The position numbers and the translations under genes were made by a program. A stretch of DNA of 64,000 nt from Thiomonas sp. X19 (lineage in GTDB: Bacteria > Pseudomonadota > Gammaproteobacteria > Burkholderiales > Burkholderiaceae_C), in NCBI RefSeq assembly GCF_900089495.1, contig NZ_LT605203.1:2774319-2838318 (forward strand), in the 5' to 3' direction. Of this stretch, positions 9,303-18,438 are shown piece after piece. The notes under the pieces were generated by a model, which was not told the origin of the DNA, did not search any database, and was given only the letters and a program-made list of their open reading frames with translations. The stretch's first letter is position 1; every line of letters starts with the position of its first letter.

Positions 9303-10463
9303 TCAGGCCGCCGCGGCGACGACCTTCTGGGCGGCTTCGGCCAGGGTTTCGGCGCTGATGATGGGCAGGCCGGACTCGGCCAGCATCTGCTTGCCGATGT
9401 CCTCGTTGGTGCCCTTCATGCGCACCACCAGCGGCACCTTGAGCGCCACGGCCTGGCTGGCGGCAATCAGCCCTTCGGCGATGGTGTCGCAGCGCATGAT
9501 GCCGCCGAAGATGTTCACCAGGATGGCTTTGACATGCGGGTTGTGCAGCATGATCTTGAACGCGGCGGTGACTTTCTCGGCCGTGGCGCCGCCGCCGACG
9601 TCGAGGAAGTTGGCCGGCTCGCCGCCGAACAGCTTGATGGTGTCCATGGTGGCCATGGCCAGGCCGGCGCCGTTGACCAGGCAGGCGATGTTGCCGTCGA
9701 GCTGGATGTAGGACAACTCGTGCTTGGAGGCTTCGATCTCTGCGGGGTCTTCTTCGTCGAGGTCGCGCAGGGCTTGCAGCTCGGGGTGGCGGAACAGGGC
9801 GTTGTCGTCGATGTTGAACTTGGCGTCCAGGGCCTTGACGCTGCCGTCGCCTTGCACGATGAGGGGGTTGATCTCGGCCAGCGAGGCGTCGTTGTCCCAG
9901 AAGGCGCGGTACAGCCCTTGCAGGGCGGCGGCGCCTTGGGCCCGGCTGGCTTCGGGCAGGCCGATCTTGGCGCACAGGGCCAGCGCGTCGGCGTCTTGCA
10001 GGCCGGTGAGCGGATCGACCCACACCTTGTGGATCTTCTCGGGGCTGTGGGCGGCGACGTCTTCGACGTCCATGCCGCCCTCGCTGGAGGCCATCACCAC
10101 CACGCATTGCGCCGCGCGGTCGATCACCAGCCCGGCGTAGTACTCCTGGCGGATGTCGGCGCCTTCTTCGATCAGCAGCCGCCGCACGGTCTGGCCCGCA
10201 GGCCCGGTCTGGTGGGTGATGAGTTGCATGCCAAGCATCTGCCCGGCCAGGGTGCGCACCTCCTCCACCGAGCGCGCCAGCTTCACGCCCCCGCCCTTGC
10301 CGCGCCCGCCGGCGTGGATCTGCGCCTTGACCACCCACACCGGCCCGCCGAGTTGCTGCGCCGCATGCACGGCCTCATCCACCGTGTACGCGGGCGCGCC
10401 GCGTGGCACGGACACCCCGCATTCGCGCAAGATCTGTTTGCCCTGGTATTCGTGAATCTTCAT
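9303..10463 (-). CDS. sucC: Succinyl-CoA ligase (ADP-forming) subunit beta
   Basis: A 386-residue ATP-grasp subunit that binds the nucleotide and succinate. It begins [20 protein letters not shown], has the lysine and glycine ATP-binding region [19 protein letters not shown], and ends with the SucC segment [17 protein letters not shown]. Start ATG 10463 reproduces the family N-terminus; the upstream in-frame extension is not conserved. Housekeeping sucCD is usually not beside carboxylate transport genes, so it may have been recruited here to supply or recycle succinyl-CoA, but the proteins themselves look ordinary. Confidence 0.93.
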   Translation of the reverse strand: MKIHEYQGKQILRECGVSVPRGAPAYTVDEAVHAAQQLGGPVWVVKAQIHAGGRGKGGGVKLARSVEEVRTLAGQMLGMQLITHQTGPAGQTVRRLLIEEGADIRQEYYAGLVIDRAAQCVVVMASSEGGMDVEDVAAHSPEKIHKVWVDPLTGLQDADALALCAKIGLPEASRAQGAAALQGLYRAFWDNDASLAEINPLIVQGDGSVKALDAKFNIDDNALFRHPELQALRDLDEEDPAEIEASKHELSYIQLDGNIACLVNGAGLAMATMDTIKLFGGEPANFLDVGGGATAEKVTAAFKIMLHNPHVKAILVNIFGGIMRCDTIAEGLIAASQAVALKVPLVVRMKGTNEDIGKQMLAESGLPIISAETLAEAAQKVVAAAA

Positions 10464-10770
10464 GTTCGGAGGCCTCTGGCAGGTTAGGGTGGAGTTGAAC
10501 AGGCGCAGATGCCCGCCATTCTCATGGGCGCAGCGAGCGCAGGCCAGTGGCCATCCGCCCGGCGCTTCGGGGACAAACTGCGAGGGGGGTTGAACGGAGT
10601 GCGGCCGGAGCCGGGAGTCCGCCAGGCGGAGCCCCGGCCAGCGGCCGCGGTACAGCGAGGAACCTACGCTGCCTCCCGCTTCCTTTCCAGGAAGGCTGCC
10701 CCAATCAACACCGGACAACCTGGTCAGGACGGGCGTGGGCGCAGGCGTGAGTCATTGTTTCCAGTGCCGC
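10464..10770. other. Non-coding gap between MFS transporter and sucC
   Basis: About 307 bp upstream of sucC and downstream of the MFS gene. Short open frames exist on both strands but none has a recognisable product or ribosome-binding site. The sucC promoter should lie here; I cannot point to convincing -35/-10 boxes. Confidence 0.5.
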
Positions 10771-12102
10771 CTACTCGCCGGCTTGTAGCGGGAGATCGCG
10801 GAAATGTCGGGCATCCTCGCTTGCGGATTCGGCGCGCCGACCGATCCAGCGCCGCCGCATCGGGGCCAGGACCAGCTTTGCCGCCAACGCCGCGATGATC
10901 GAAGCCAGACCGGCGACGATGAACACCGCATTCCAACTGGAAGTGGCCGCCAGCACGCTGGCTAAGGGAACAAGCAGTGAAGCCGTGCCTTTTGCCGTGT
11001 AGAGAATCCCGGCATTGGTCGTTGCGTATTTCGAACCAAAAGTGTCGGCGTTAAGTGCCGGGAAAATCGAAAAGATCTCACCCCAGCAGAGAAAAATCAC
11101 CGGCGCGAGCACCATGAAAGCGTACGGATTATGGCCAAATTCCATCAAGCCGAGCAACGCCAATCCCTCACCAAAAAAGATAATGAGCATGGTGTTTTCT
11201 CTGCCGATTTTGTCCGATATGAATCCGCTCAAAGGGCGTGTAAAACCATTGGCCAGGTTATCGATGGCAAGCGTCATCGTCAGCAGGGGCAAGGTCAGGC
11301 CGAACAGCGCGATCGGCATCTTCGCGAATCCGTAGTCTTTTGCGATCGGTCCGATCTGGGCGGTGGCAATCAATCCGCCGGCTGCGACCGCGACAAAACA
11401 GGCATACATCATCCAAAATACCGGCGTCCTGACCATCTGGCCCGGCGTGTAATTTTCACGGCTGATCAGCACGGCTTTCGCTGCCATGGCGCCCTGAGGC
11501 GGTTGTGGCCTCACCATCAGCATCGCCAGAACAAAAATTGCGATGCCCTGCAAGGTTCCAAAGAAGAAAAAGGCGTGTTCGTAGCCGGCAGCGTGGATCA
11601 TGTTGGCAATCGGGATGACGGTGACAGCCGCACCGGCGCCAAAACCAGCAGCAGCCAAGCCAGCAGCCAAGCCCCTCCGGTCCGGAAACCATTTAAGCGC
11701 AATACCAACGCTGGTGCCGTAGACACAACCCACGCCGATACCGGCAACGACTGCCGCAAAATATAAGGCATGCAGCGATGCAGCATAAGAATTCAACACC
11801 CATGCCAAGCCGACGCAAATCGCGCCGAACGCAACGACCGGTCGCGGTCCAAACCTATCGACAAGCCAACCCTCCAGCGGGACCAGCCATGTTTCTGTCA
11901 GCACGAAAATCGAAAATGCAACCTGAATATCCGCAATACTCCAATGATATTTGGTATGTATCGGCGATACGAAAAGAGTCCATGCATACTGCAGATTGGC
12001 AACCAAACCCATGCAAACAATTGCCAATATAAGCTGAAACCAGCGATTATGTTGCCGCCCGGCAACATTTGAGTAACCGCCACCATTTTCTAGTCTCATC
12101 AT
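10771..12102 (-). CDS. MFS transporter of the oxalate/formate antiporter (OFA) family
   Basis: A 443-residue protein with about twelve hydrophobic helices. NRWFQLILAIVCMGLVANLQ then YAWTLFVSPI, VDRFGPRPVV, KWFPDRRGLAAGLAAAGFG and FISDKIGRENTM match the OxlT pattern closely in order and spacing. OxlT exchanges oxalate for formate; other OFA members carry different small carboxylates. The start at 12102 was chosen because CAGGAGA lies just upstream, inside the longer frame that begins at 12126. It is divergent from a LysR regulator, a common arrangement for a regulated transporter, and sits near an frc/ThDP operon that would use such a substrate. Confidence 0.85.
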   Translation of the reverse strand: MMRLENGGGYSNVAGRQHNRWFQLILAIVCMGLVANLQYAWTLFVSPIHTKYHWSIADIQVAFSIFVLTETWLVPLEGWLVDRFGPRPVVAFGAICVGLAWVLNSYAASLHALYFAAVVAGIGVGCVYGTSVGIALKWFPDRRGLAAGLAAAGFGAGAAVTVIPIANMIHAAGYEHAFFFFGTLQGIAIFVLAMLMVRPQPPQGAMAAKAVLISRENYTPGQMVRTPVFWMMYACFVAVAAGGLIATAQIGPIAKDYGFAKMPIALFGLTLPLLTMTLAIDNLANGFTRPLSGFISDKIGRENTMLIIFFGEGLALLGLMEFGHNPYAFMVLAPVIFLCWGEIFSIFPALNADTFGSKYATTNAGILYTAKGTASLLVPLASVLAATSSWNAVFIVAGLASIIAALAAKLVLAPMRRRWIGRRAESASEDARHFRDLPLQAGE

Positions 12103-12409
12103 TTGTCTCCTGTGGGTTTTGTGCATCCATTGTTTTCAAGCGCGTCGTGTGATCCTGGCGCATCGCGTTTCAATGCAGAATGGCGAGTGCTACCATTCGA
12201 AATCATCAAAGAGAAAACCGCGCATCCTCGACAACAGGCGCATCAGGCCGACCCAGCTGCAGCACCATCGGTGTTTACCCGGATATGGATGATGTCCGTC
12301 GGCGTGTTGACCTGCGACCCATGCTAGGTCTAAAGTCGAATTAGCAATAGTGAAAGTTTTTTATTATTATCATTACGCTTTATTGATGGATTGCGAACCA
12401 TGGTGAATC
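12103..12409. promoter_or_regulatory. Divergent promoter region between MFS transporter and LysR gene
   Basis: A 307-bp gap between divergent genes, with an unusually AT-rich block at about 12330-12385. A possible promoter for the LysR gene is TTGACC with CTAAAG 17 bp downstream (around 12309-12337). Shared control by the LysR protein is expected from the arrangement; I could not pick out a single convincing T-N11-A site. Confidence 0.4.
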
Positions 12410-13354
12410 ATGAGAAATGCCACTTTACGTCAGCTCAAGGTTTTCGAGGTTGTCGCACGACAGTTGAGCTTCTCGCGCGCTGCCGAGGAACTTCATCTCA
12501 CCCAGCCAGCGGTCTCGACTCAGGTTCGTCAATTGGAGGGGCATGTCGGCTTGCCGTTATTCGAACAGCTGGGCAAGAAAATTTATTTGACGCCGGCGGG
12601 GGTGGAAATGCTCCATTACAGCCGGGCAATCATCCAGCAATTTCACGAAGCCGACGAGGCGATGTCAAGACTGAAGGGAGTGTCGGGTGGGAAACTGAAT
12701 ATTGCCGTCATCAGTGCGGGAGATTATTTCTTCCCCCGCTTGCTGGCCGAATTCCTTCGTCGGCATCCGGGCGTGAGTCTGAATCTTGCTGTTTACAACC
12801 GGGAGGAGCTGCTGCATCAGTTGTCGGCCAATCTGACCGATCTGGCCGTCATGGTCCGGCCGCCGCAAGGCATCGACACGGTCAACCAATCGTTCGCGCC
12901 ACATCCGTACGTGATCGTGGCCGCGCCCGACCATCCACTCGTCGGCCAGCGCGACATCCCGCTCGAGGACCTGGGTTCCCAGTCCTTCATCGTTCGGGAG
13001 AAGGGGTCCGACACCTGGAACTCCATGGAGGAGGGTTTCGCCGGCCGCATCCGCAACCTGAAGATCGCCATGGAGATCAAGAGCACGGAGACCATCAAGC
13101 AAGCCGTGATTGCCGGCATGGGGATCGCTTTCCTGTCGGCGCATACCGTGAGCCTGGAACTCGAAGTGGGCAGGCTTGCCGTGCTCGATGTGGAGGGCTT
13201 CCCCGTCATGCTGAATTGGTATGTGGTGCATCGCAAAAGTAAACGACTCCCCCCTGTCGCCCAAGCGTTCAAGGAGTTCCTGATGCTTGAGGGCGCCAGT
13301 CTCATCCAAACCATCACCGGAATCCGAGGAAGGTTCGACATGCCGAAACCATAA
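12410..13354 (+). CDS. LysR-family transcriptional regulator
   Basis: A 314-residue LysR regulator. The N-terminal helix-turn-helix (TLRQLKVFEVVARQLSFSRA, then LHLTQPAVSTQVRQLE, residues 5-48) resembles CbbR-type members. The C-terminal effector domain runs from about residue 90, with the hinge near GGKLNIAVIS. It is divergent from the OFA-type transporter and so is its likely local regulator. Target and inducer are not known; a small carboxylate is the reasonable guess. The stop codon lies inside the stem of the following terminator. Confidence 0.9.
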   Translation: MRNATLRQLKVFEVVARQLSFSRAAEELHLTQPAVSTQVRQLEGHVGLPLFEQLGKKIYLTPAGVEMLHYSRAIIQQFHEADEAMSRLKGVSGGKLNIAVISAGDYFFPRLLAEFLRRHPGVSLNLAVYNREELLHQLSANLTDLAVMVRPPQGIDTVNQSFAPHPYVIVAAPDHPLVGQRDIPLEDLGSQSFIVREKGSDTWNSMEEGFAGRIRNLKIAMEIKSTETIKQAVIAGMGIAFLSAHTVSLELEVGRLAVLDVEGFPVMLNWYVVHRKSKRLPPVAQAFKEFLMLEGASLIQTITGIRGRFDMPKP

Positions 13355-13373
13355 GCAATAATTTATGGTTTTT
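13346..13373 (+). terminator. Rho-independent terminator of the LysR gene
   Basis: AAACCATAA (13346-13354) pairs perfectly with TTATGGTTT (13363-13371), running into a T-stretch ending at 13373. The TAA stop of the LysR gene is part of the left arm. Confidence 0.7.
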
Positions 13374-13462
13374 CAAAAAATATTTAACTATCATTAATCG
13401 ATCTTCGCGACTAAGCTCGATTGCAAACGTCACCCATGGATGATGGAATCAGGAGTCGGACC

Positions 13463-13834
13463 ATGCAATCGATCAACGCGACGCCGGGTTATGCGGAACC
13501 CGGCATGATGGACCTGCCCAAGGATCTTCAAATCTATGCCTACAACGCCGCTTTCAGCGAATTGGGCCTTCGCTTTCGCTGGGATCCTGGCGTGCTGGAC
13601 AGTCTGGGCAGCATCCAGTGCGAAAAATCCCGTATTGCCGAGTTCATCCGGCAATACCATCCCCATTTGCTCAAATCCTATAATGCGGAATTCCTGAGCA
13701 CCCTGATTTACGAAAGAAAGAATGAATACCTTCGACTGCGCAGCATGCAGGATCAAGGGGAAGCCGCACATAACGCCCAAGGTGCGTCCAATCGAACCGT
13801 CGAACACACGCGGCAAGTTGCGCAGGTTAGCTAG
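13463..13834 (+). CDS. Hypothetical protein in the carboxylate cluster
   Basis: A 123-residue soluble protein I cannot assign. It has no signal peptide or membrane segment. The central part (DLPKDLQIYAYNAAFSELGL, then FRWDPGVLDSL and KSRIAEFIRQYHPHLL) looks helical and well ordered; the last 25 residues are polar and probably disordered. The start at 13463 has a good site (CAGGAG) 7 bp upstream. It lies between the LysR gene and the convergent operon, so it may be co-regulated with the transporter or a small accessory of the pathway. Confidence 0.6.
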   Translation: MQSINATPGYAEPGMMDLPKDLQIYAYNAAFSELGLRFRWDPGVLDSLGSIQCEKSRIAEFIRQYHPHLLKSYNAEFLSTLIYERKNEYLRLRSMQDQGEAAHNAQGASNRTVEHTRQVAQVS

Positions 13835-13854
13835 TCTGGTGAATCAGGAGTTGG

Positions 13855-14844
13855 TCAAGACGATTTTTCCAAGGTGCGCACTGCTTTATCAGTGTGCGTG
13901 CGCGGAAGCCGCCTCCGATAATAGGTACGGTAGACAACGGGTTTCATGCGGCCTGACGCGAAAAGCGGCCAGACGGATTTGTGCAAGGCCGATGCCATGG
14001 CGGCCTTGACCGCCAACGGCCTCGACCTGAGCGTGGACCCGGTCATCGTCAAACGTTTCACCATGACATCTCGCAGACTGATTTGCACCTGCCCGCCCAT
14101 CATGGTGTTGATGGACACCAGACGGCCATCGTCGGCCAATGCAGTGGCATTGCGCTGGAGATAATCGCCACCGACCATGTCGAGAATCACATCGACACCT
14201 TTTCCGCCGATGATCTGGCGGACCGCGGCGACAAAATCCTCAAGCGCATAATCGATGGCGTGCTCGGCCCCCAGGCGCTGGCAGAACGCGCATTTCTCCG
14301 CGCTGCCCGCGGTGACCAACACATGGCTGCCCAGGGCCTTTGCCATCTGGATCGCGGTCGCTCCGATGCCGCCGGATCCGCCATGGACCAAAAGCGTTTC
14401 GCCCTTCTGCAGATGGGCCCGTTCGAACACGTTGCTCCATACGGTCAAACAGGGTTCCGGCAGCGACGCGGCCTCCACGGCATTCAGGCCATCCGGGATC
14501 GGCAAGCAAAGCTCAGCGGGAGCAACGCAGTATTCGGCGTAGCCTCCGCCCGTCACCAGGGCACAGGCCTGTTCGCCGACCGCGGGGTGGTGAGCACCCT
14601 CCCCCTGCGCCACGATCCGCCCCGCCACCTCCAGACCGGGAATATCGGAAGCGCCGGGAGGCGGGGGATAGATGCCTTTGCGTTGCATGACGTCGGGCCG
14701 GTTCACTCCGGCGGCGGCAACCTCGATCAGGAGCGCGCCCGGCCCGGGTACGGGACGGGGCCGCTGGGCGATGCGCAGGACCTCGGGGCCGCCGGGCTGG
14801 CTGATCTCGACCGCTCGCATCATCGGCTGGCTGGCTGCGCACAT
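13855..14844 (-). CDS. Zinc-free MDR oxidoreductase (quinone oxidoreductase-like), altered C-terminus
   Basis: A medium-chain reductase of the NAD(P)H:quinone oxidoreductase/enoyl reductase type. Residues 1-300 look normal: AAAGVNRPDVMQRKGIYPPP, the nucleotide-binding LLVHGGSGGIGATAIQMAKA and GGDYLQRNATAL. The last about 25 residues (from YRTYYRRRL) do not fit. In another frame of the same strand, pieces of the expected end appear (EAASAHA, then SSAHLGKIVLTNS with a stop at 13844), separated by two in-frame stops. The 3' end has thus suffered at least one shift plus base changes. It is last in the ThDP-frc-synthetase operon, 39 bp after the synthetase. Activity is uncertain because the C-terminal strand helps close the fold. 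Confidence 0.75.
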   Translation of the reverse strand: MCAASQPMMRAVEISQPGGPEVLRIAQRPRPVPGPGALLIEVAAAGVNRPDVMQRKGIYPPPPGASDIPGLEVAGRIVAQGEGAHHPAVGEQACALVTGGGYAEYCVAPAELCLPIPDGLNAVEAASLPEPCLTVWSNVFERAHLQKGETLLVHGGSGGIGATAIQMAKALGSHVLVTAGSAEKCAFCQRLGAEHAIDYALEDFVAAVRQIIGGKGVDVILDMVGGDYLQRNATALADDGRLVSINTMMGGQVQISLRDVMVKRLTMTGSTLRSRPLAVKAAMASALHKSVWPLFASGRMKPVVYRTYYRRRLPRTHTDKAVRTLEKSS

Positions 14845-14883
14845 GTCCCTGTCCTCCCCGAGAGCGCGCAGGCCGGGGCCTGG

Positions 14884-17109
14884 TCAGATCAGGCCGGCGC
14901 CGCGCGCCCACTGGTACTTCGCGCCCAGAACCGCCACCGGGATCTCGGTCGAATAGGCATAGGCCGGGACGCCGTGCCGGTACAGATACTCGGCGGCCTC
15001 CTCAACCTCCACGTCGCCGGCAAGCGAGGCGACGATGGGTTTTTCGATGCCCCTGGCCATCATCTCCTCCTTGACCTCCACCACCAGCTTGGCGAACACC
15101 ATCGGCGGGGTGATGATGGTGTGCCAGTAGCCGAGGATGATGGCGTGGATGCGCGGGTCCTCGAGCCCGAGCCGGATGGTGTTGGCATAGGTGGCGGGCG
15201 GCTCGCCCCCGGTGATGTCGACCGGGTTGCCGGCCGCGCCGAACGGGGGGATGAACTTGCGGAAGGCGGCGTCGAGATCGGCCGGCATGGTCATCAGCGA
15301 CAGGCTGTTGTCGACGCAGGCGTCCGACAGCAGCACGCCGGAGCCGCCCGCGCCGGTGATGATGACGACGTTCTCGCCCTGCGGCGTCGGCAGCTTGGGG
15401 ATGCCGCGCGCGAATTCGAGCAGGTCGCGCAGCGAGCGGGCGCGGATCACCCCGGCCTGCTTGAACACGTCGTCGTAGATCTTGTCGTTGCCGGCGAGCG
15501 CGCCAGTATGGGATCTGGCCGCGCGCGCGCCCTGGCTGGTGCGGCCGGCCTTGAGCACCACCACCGGCTTTTTCTTCGAGACGCGCCGCGCCACTTCGGC
15601 GAACGAACGGCCGTCCTTCAGGTCCTCGAAGTGCTGGGCGATGATTTCGGTGTTCTCGTCCTGCTCGAAGAAGGTCAGCAGGTCGTCCTCGTCGATGTCC
15701 GATTTGTTGCCCAGCCCGACGATGGCCGAGACCCCCATGCCGGCCGAACGCGAGAAGCCGATGATCGCCATGCCGATGCCGCCGGACTGCGAGGACAGCG
15801 CCGCCTTGCCCTTGACGTCGTAGGCCGTGCAGAAGGTTGCGCACAGATTCTTCGGCGTGTAGTAGAAGCCGTAGATGTTCGGGCCCATCAGGCGAATGTT
15901 GAATTGGCGCGCGATGCGCACGAGCTCTGCCTGGCCTTCGACATTGCCGGTTTCGGCGAACCCCGAGGGAATCAGCACGGCGCCGGGAATGCCCTTTTTC
16001 CCGACCTCCACAAGCGCCTGGGCGACGAGCTTGGCGGGGATCGCGAACACCGCGACGTCGATGTCGCCGGGCACGTCGAGCACGCTCTTGTACGCCTTGC
16101 ATCCCATGATCTCGTCGGCCTTGGGATGGATCGGATAGATCTTGCCCTGGTAACCGCCGTTGATCAGGTTCTTCATGACCGAGTTGCCGATCTTGCGGTC
16201 CTCGGCCGAGGCGCCGATCACCGCCACCGTGCCCGGGCGCATGATGCGGTTCATCTGGCGCACGATCTCGTCCTGGCTCGGACGGTAGCGCTCGGGCTGC
16301 GGCGCGAAGTCGACGACGATGCGCACGTCGGCGGCCACCGCGCCCTTCGCGCTGGCGAACACGGGGTTCAGGTCCATTTCGGAGATTTCCGGGAAATCGG
16401 CAATCAGCTGCGAGACGCGCTGGATCATCGCCGAGAGCGCCTCGCGATCGGCCGGCTCGGAGCCGCGCACGCCCTTCAGAACTTGGGCGGCCTGGATGCT
16501 GTCGAGCATCGACATCGCCTCGTCCTGCGCCAGCGGCGCCAGGCGGAAGGTGATGTCCTTGAGCACCTCGACCAGAATCCCGCCGAGACCGAAAGCCACC
16601 AGCTTGCCGAAAGAGGGGTCGGTCACCGCGCCGATGATCACCTCCTGCCCGCCGCCGATCATCTGCTGCACCTGCACGCCGAGCAATCTGGCCTGCGCGT
16701 CGTACTTCCTGGCGTTGGCCATGATGGTCTTGAACCCGCGCTCGACCTCGGCCGCGGACTTGAGCCCGACGAGCACGCCGTCCGCCTCGGTCTTGTGCAG
16801 GATCTCGGGGGACACGATCTTCAGCACCACGGGAAACCCCATGGCCTGCGCAAGCCGGGCCGCGTCGGCCGCGGATTCGGCCACCCCCTCCTGCGGCACC
16901 GCGATGCCGTAGGCGTCGCACACCAGCTTGCCCTCGGGGGCAGTCAGCGCGGTACGTCCCGCGGCCTTCACCTGATCGAGCATGCGCCGCACGGCGGCCT
17001 TGTCGAAAACCGCCTGGGCCGAAGCCTGCGGTGCCGCACGCGTTGCGCCGCGGCCGCCCGCTTTCGGACCGGCCAAGGCCTGTCCCTCAATCGTTTCGTC
17101 GTATGCCAT
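14884..17109 (-). CDS. ADP-forming acyl-CoA synthetase (fused beta-alpha subunits)
   Basis: A 741-residue single-chain NDP-forming acyl-CoA synthetase. The ATP-grasp half comes first (residues about 30-250, with GFPVVLKIVSPEILHKTEAD and MDLNPVFA), followed by the CoA-binding half (GTVAVIGASAEDRKIGNSVM) and the succinyl-CoA-ligase-like domain with the likely phosphohistidine in ARSHTGALAGND. It can either activate an acid with ATP or run backwards to turn a thioester into ATP. In this operon the second use, harvesting energy from formyl-CoA or another product, is attractive but is inference. Start ATG 17109 follows a 61-bp gap after frc; the extension to 17331 overlaps frc and is rejected. Confidence 0.88.
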   Translation of the reverse strand: MAYDETIEGQALAGPKAGGRGATRAAPQASAQAVFDKAAVRRMLDQVKAAGRTALTAPEGKLVCDAYGIAVPQEGVAESAADAARLAQAMGFPVVLKIVSPEILHKTEADGVLVGLKSAAEVERGFKTIMANARKYDAQARLLGVQVQQMIGGGQEVIIGAVTDPSFGKLVAFGLGGILVEVLKDITFRLAPLAQDEAMSMLDSIQAAQVLKGVRGSEPADREALSAMIQRVSQLIADFPEISEMDLNPVFASAKGAVAADVRIVVDFAPQPERYRPSQDEIVRQMNRIMRPGTVAVIGASAEDRKIGNSVMKNLINGGYQGKIYPIHPKADEIMGCKAYKSVLDVPGDIDVAVFAIPAKLVAQALVEVGKKGIPGAVLIPSGFAETGNVEGQAELVRIARQFNIRLMGPNIYGFYYTPKNLCATFCTAYDVKGKAALSSQSGGIGMAIIGFSRSAGMGVSAIVGLGNKSDIDEDDLLTFFEQDENTEIIAQHFEDLKDGRSFAEVARRVSKKKPVVVLKAGRTSQGARAARSHTGALAGNDKIYDDVFKQAGVIRARSLRDLLEFARGIPKLPTPQGENVVIITGAGGSGVLLSDACVDNSLSLMTMPADLDAAFRKFIPPFGAAGNPVDITGGEPPATYANTIRLGLEDPRIHAIILGYWHTIITPPMVFAKLVVEVKEEMMARGIEKPIVASLAGDVEVEEAAEYLYRHGVPAYAYSTEIPVAVLGAKYQWARGAGLI

Positions 17110-17170
17110 CGTTGTCTCCAGAGTTGGGGGAGGATCGGCGCTCGCCTGCGGCAAGCGCTCCCAGGAATCG

Positions 17171-18418
17171 CTAAATCGCCCCGGCGGCGCGCAATGCAGA
17201 GATCTGCTCCGGGGTGTAGCCCAGTTCGGCCATGACTTCATCGGTGTGCTCGCCCAGCAGCGGGGAGCGCCTGACCTCGGTGGGGCTGTCCGAGAGCTTG
17301 ATCGGGTTGCCGACCGAGAGGTATTTGCCACGCTGGGGATGATCCACCTCGACGATGGTCCCGGTCCTGCGCAGCGACGGGTCCTGCGCGATCTCCTTCA
17401 TCGAAAGAATCGGCCCGCAGGGAATGTCGTGCTTGTTGAGGATTTCCATGGCCTCGAACTTGGTCTTGGTCATGGTCCACTGCTCGATCGCGGCGAACAC
17501 CTCCGACAGCCGCGGCAGCCGTGCGGCGGGTGTCGCGTAGTCGGGGTTGGAGATCCAGTCCTCCTTGCCGATGACCTTGCAGATCGACTCCCACACCGGT
17601 GCCTGCGTGATGAAGTAGATGTAAGCGTTCGGGTCGTGCTCCCAGCCCTTGCACTTCAGGATGGAGCCGGGCTGGCCGCCGCCCGAGGCGTTGCCGGCGC
17701 GCGGCACGGCTTCGCCGAACTTGCCGTTGGGGTATTGCGGGTATTCCTGCAGCACGCCGTTGCGCGCGAGCCGCTGCTGGTCGCGCAGCTTGACGCGGCT
17801 GAGGTTGAGGACCCCGTCCTGCATGGCCGCCATCACCCGCTGCCCGCGACCGGTACTGATCCTCTGATAGAGCGCCGTCACGATGCCGAGCGCGAGATGC
17901 AGGCCGGTACCGCTGTCGCCGATCTGGGCACCGGTGACCAGCGGCGGCCCGTCGTCGAAGCCCGTCGTCGAGGCGGAGCCGCCCGCGCATTGGGCAACGT
18001 TCTCGTAGACCTTGCAGTCTTCATAGGGTCCCGGGCCGAAGCCCTTGATCGAGGCGACGATCATGCGCGGATTGAGCTCCTGGATGCGCTCCCAGGTGAA
18101 CCCCATGCGGTCCAGCGCGCCCGGGGCGAAGTTCTCGACCAGCACGTCGCACATGCGCACCAGCGCCTCGAGAACCTCCTTGCCCTGCGGCGTCTTGGCG
18201 TTGATCGTCACCGACCGCTTGTTGTGGTTGAGCATCGTGAAATACAGGCTGTCCACGTCGGGTATGTCGCGCAGTTGCCCGCGCGTGATGTCGCCTTCTC
18301 CTGCGCGCTCGACCTTGACGACGTCGGCACCGAACCAGGCCAGCAACTGCGTGCAGGTCGGACCGGACTGCACATGCGTGAAGTCGAGGATGCGTACACC
18401 TTCCAATGCCTTGCCCAT
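17171..18418 (-). CDS. frc: Formyl-CoA:oxalate CoA-transferase-like class III CoA-transferase
   Basis: A 415-residue CaiB/BaiF (class III) CoA-transferase, close in length to known Frc/YfdW proteins (416-428). The catalytic aspartate is Asp168 in [16 protein letters not shown]. The glycine loop is present as [20 protein letters not shown] (around residues 241-260), and [18 protein letters not shown] and [11 protein letters not shown] also match Frc closely. Frc moves CoA from formyl-CoA (or succinyl-CoA) to oxalate. It lies 20 bp after the ThDP enzyme gene and 61 bp before the synthetase, in one operon. Oxalate is the best-supported substrate from this protein alone. Confidence 0.88.
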   Translation of the reverse strand: MGKALEGVRILDFTHVQSGPTCTQLLAWFGADVVKVERAGEGDITRGQLRDIPDVDSLYFTMLNHNKRSVTINAKTPQGKEVLEALVRMCDVLVENFAPGALDRMGFTWERIQELNPRMIVASIKGFGPGPYEDCKVYENVAQCAGGSASTTGFDDGPPLVTGAQIGDSGTGLHLALGIVTALYQRISTGRGQRVMAAMQDGVLNLSRVKLRDQQRLARNGVLQEYPQYPNGKFGEAVPRAGNASGGGQPGSILKCKGWEHDPNAYIYFITQAPVWESICKVIGKEDWISNPDYATPAARLPRLSEVFAAIEQWTMTKTKFEAMEILNKHDIPCGPILSMKEIAQDPSLRRTGTIVEVDHPQRGKYLSVGNPIKLSDSPTEVRRSPLLGEHTDEVMAELGYTPEQISALRAAGAI

Positions 18419-18438
18419 CTGGCTTCTCCCCGTGCTGT

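Noticed and set aside
8261..10463. sucCD as malate-CoA ligase (mtkAB) of the serine cycle
   Set aside because: SucD has the ordinary betaproteobacterial sequence around [11 protein letters not shown] and [10 protein letters not shown], and no other serine-cycle genes are nearby.
13981..17235. A 1084-residue open frame on the plus strand
   Set aside because: It is the antisense shadow of the synthetase and MDR genes; it has no family features and is low in complexity (rich in R, H, G, D, L).
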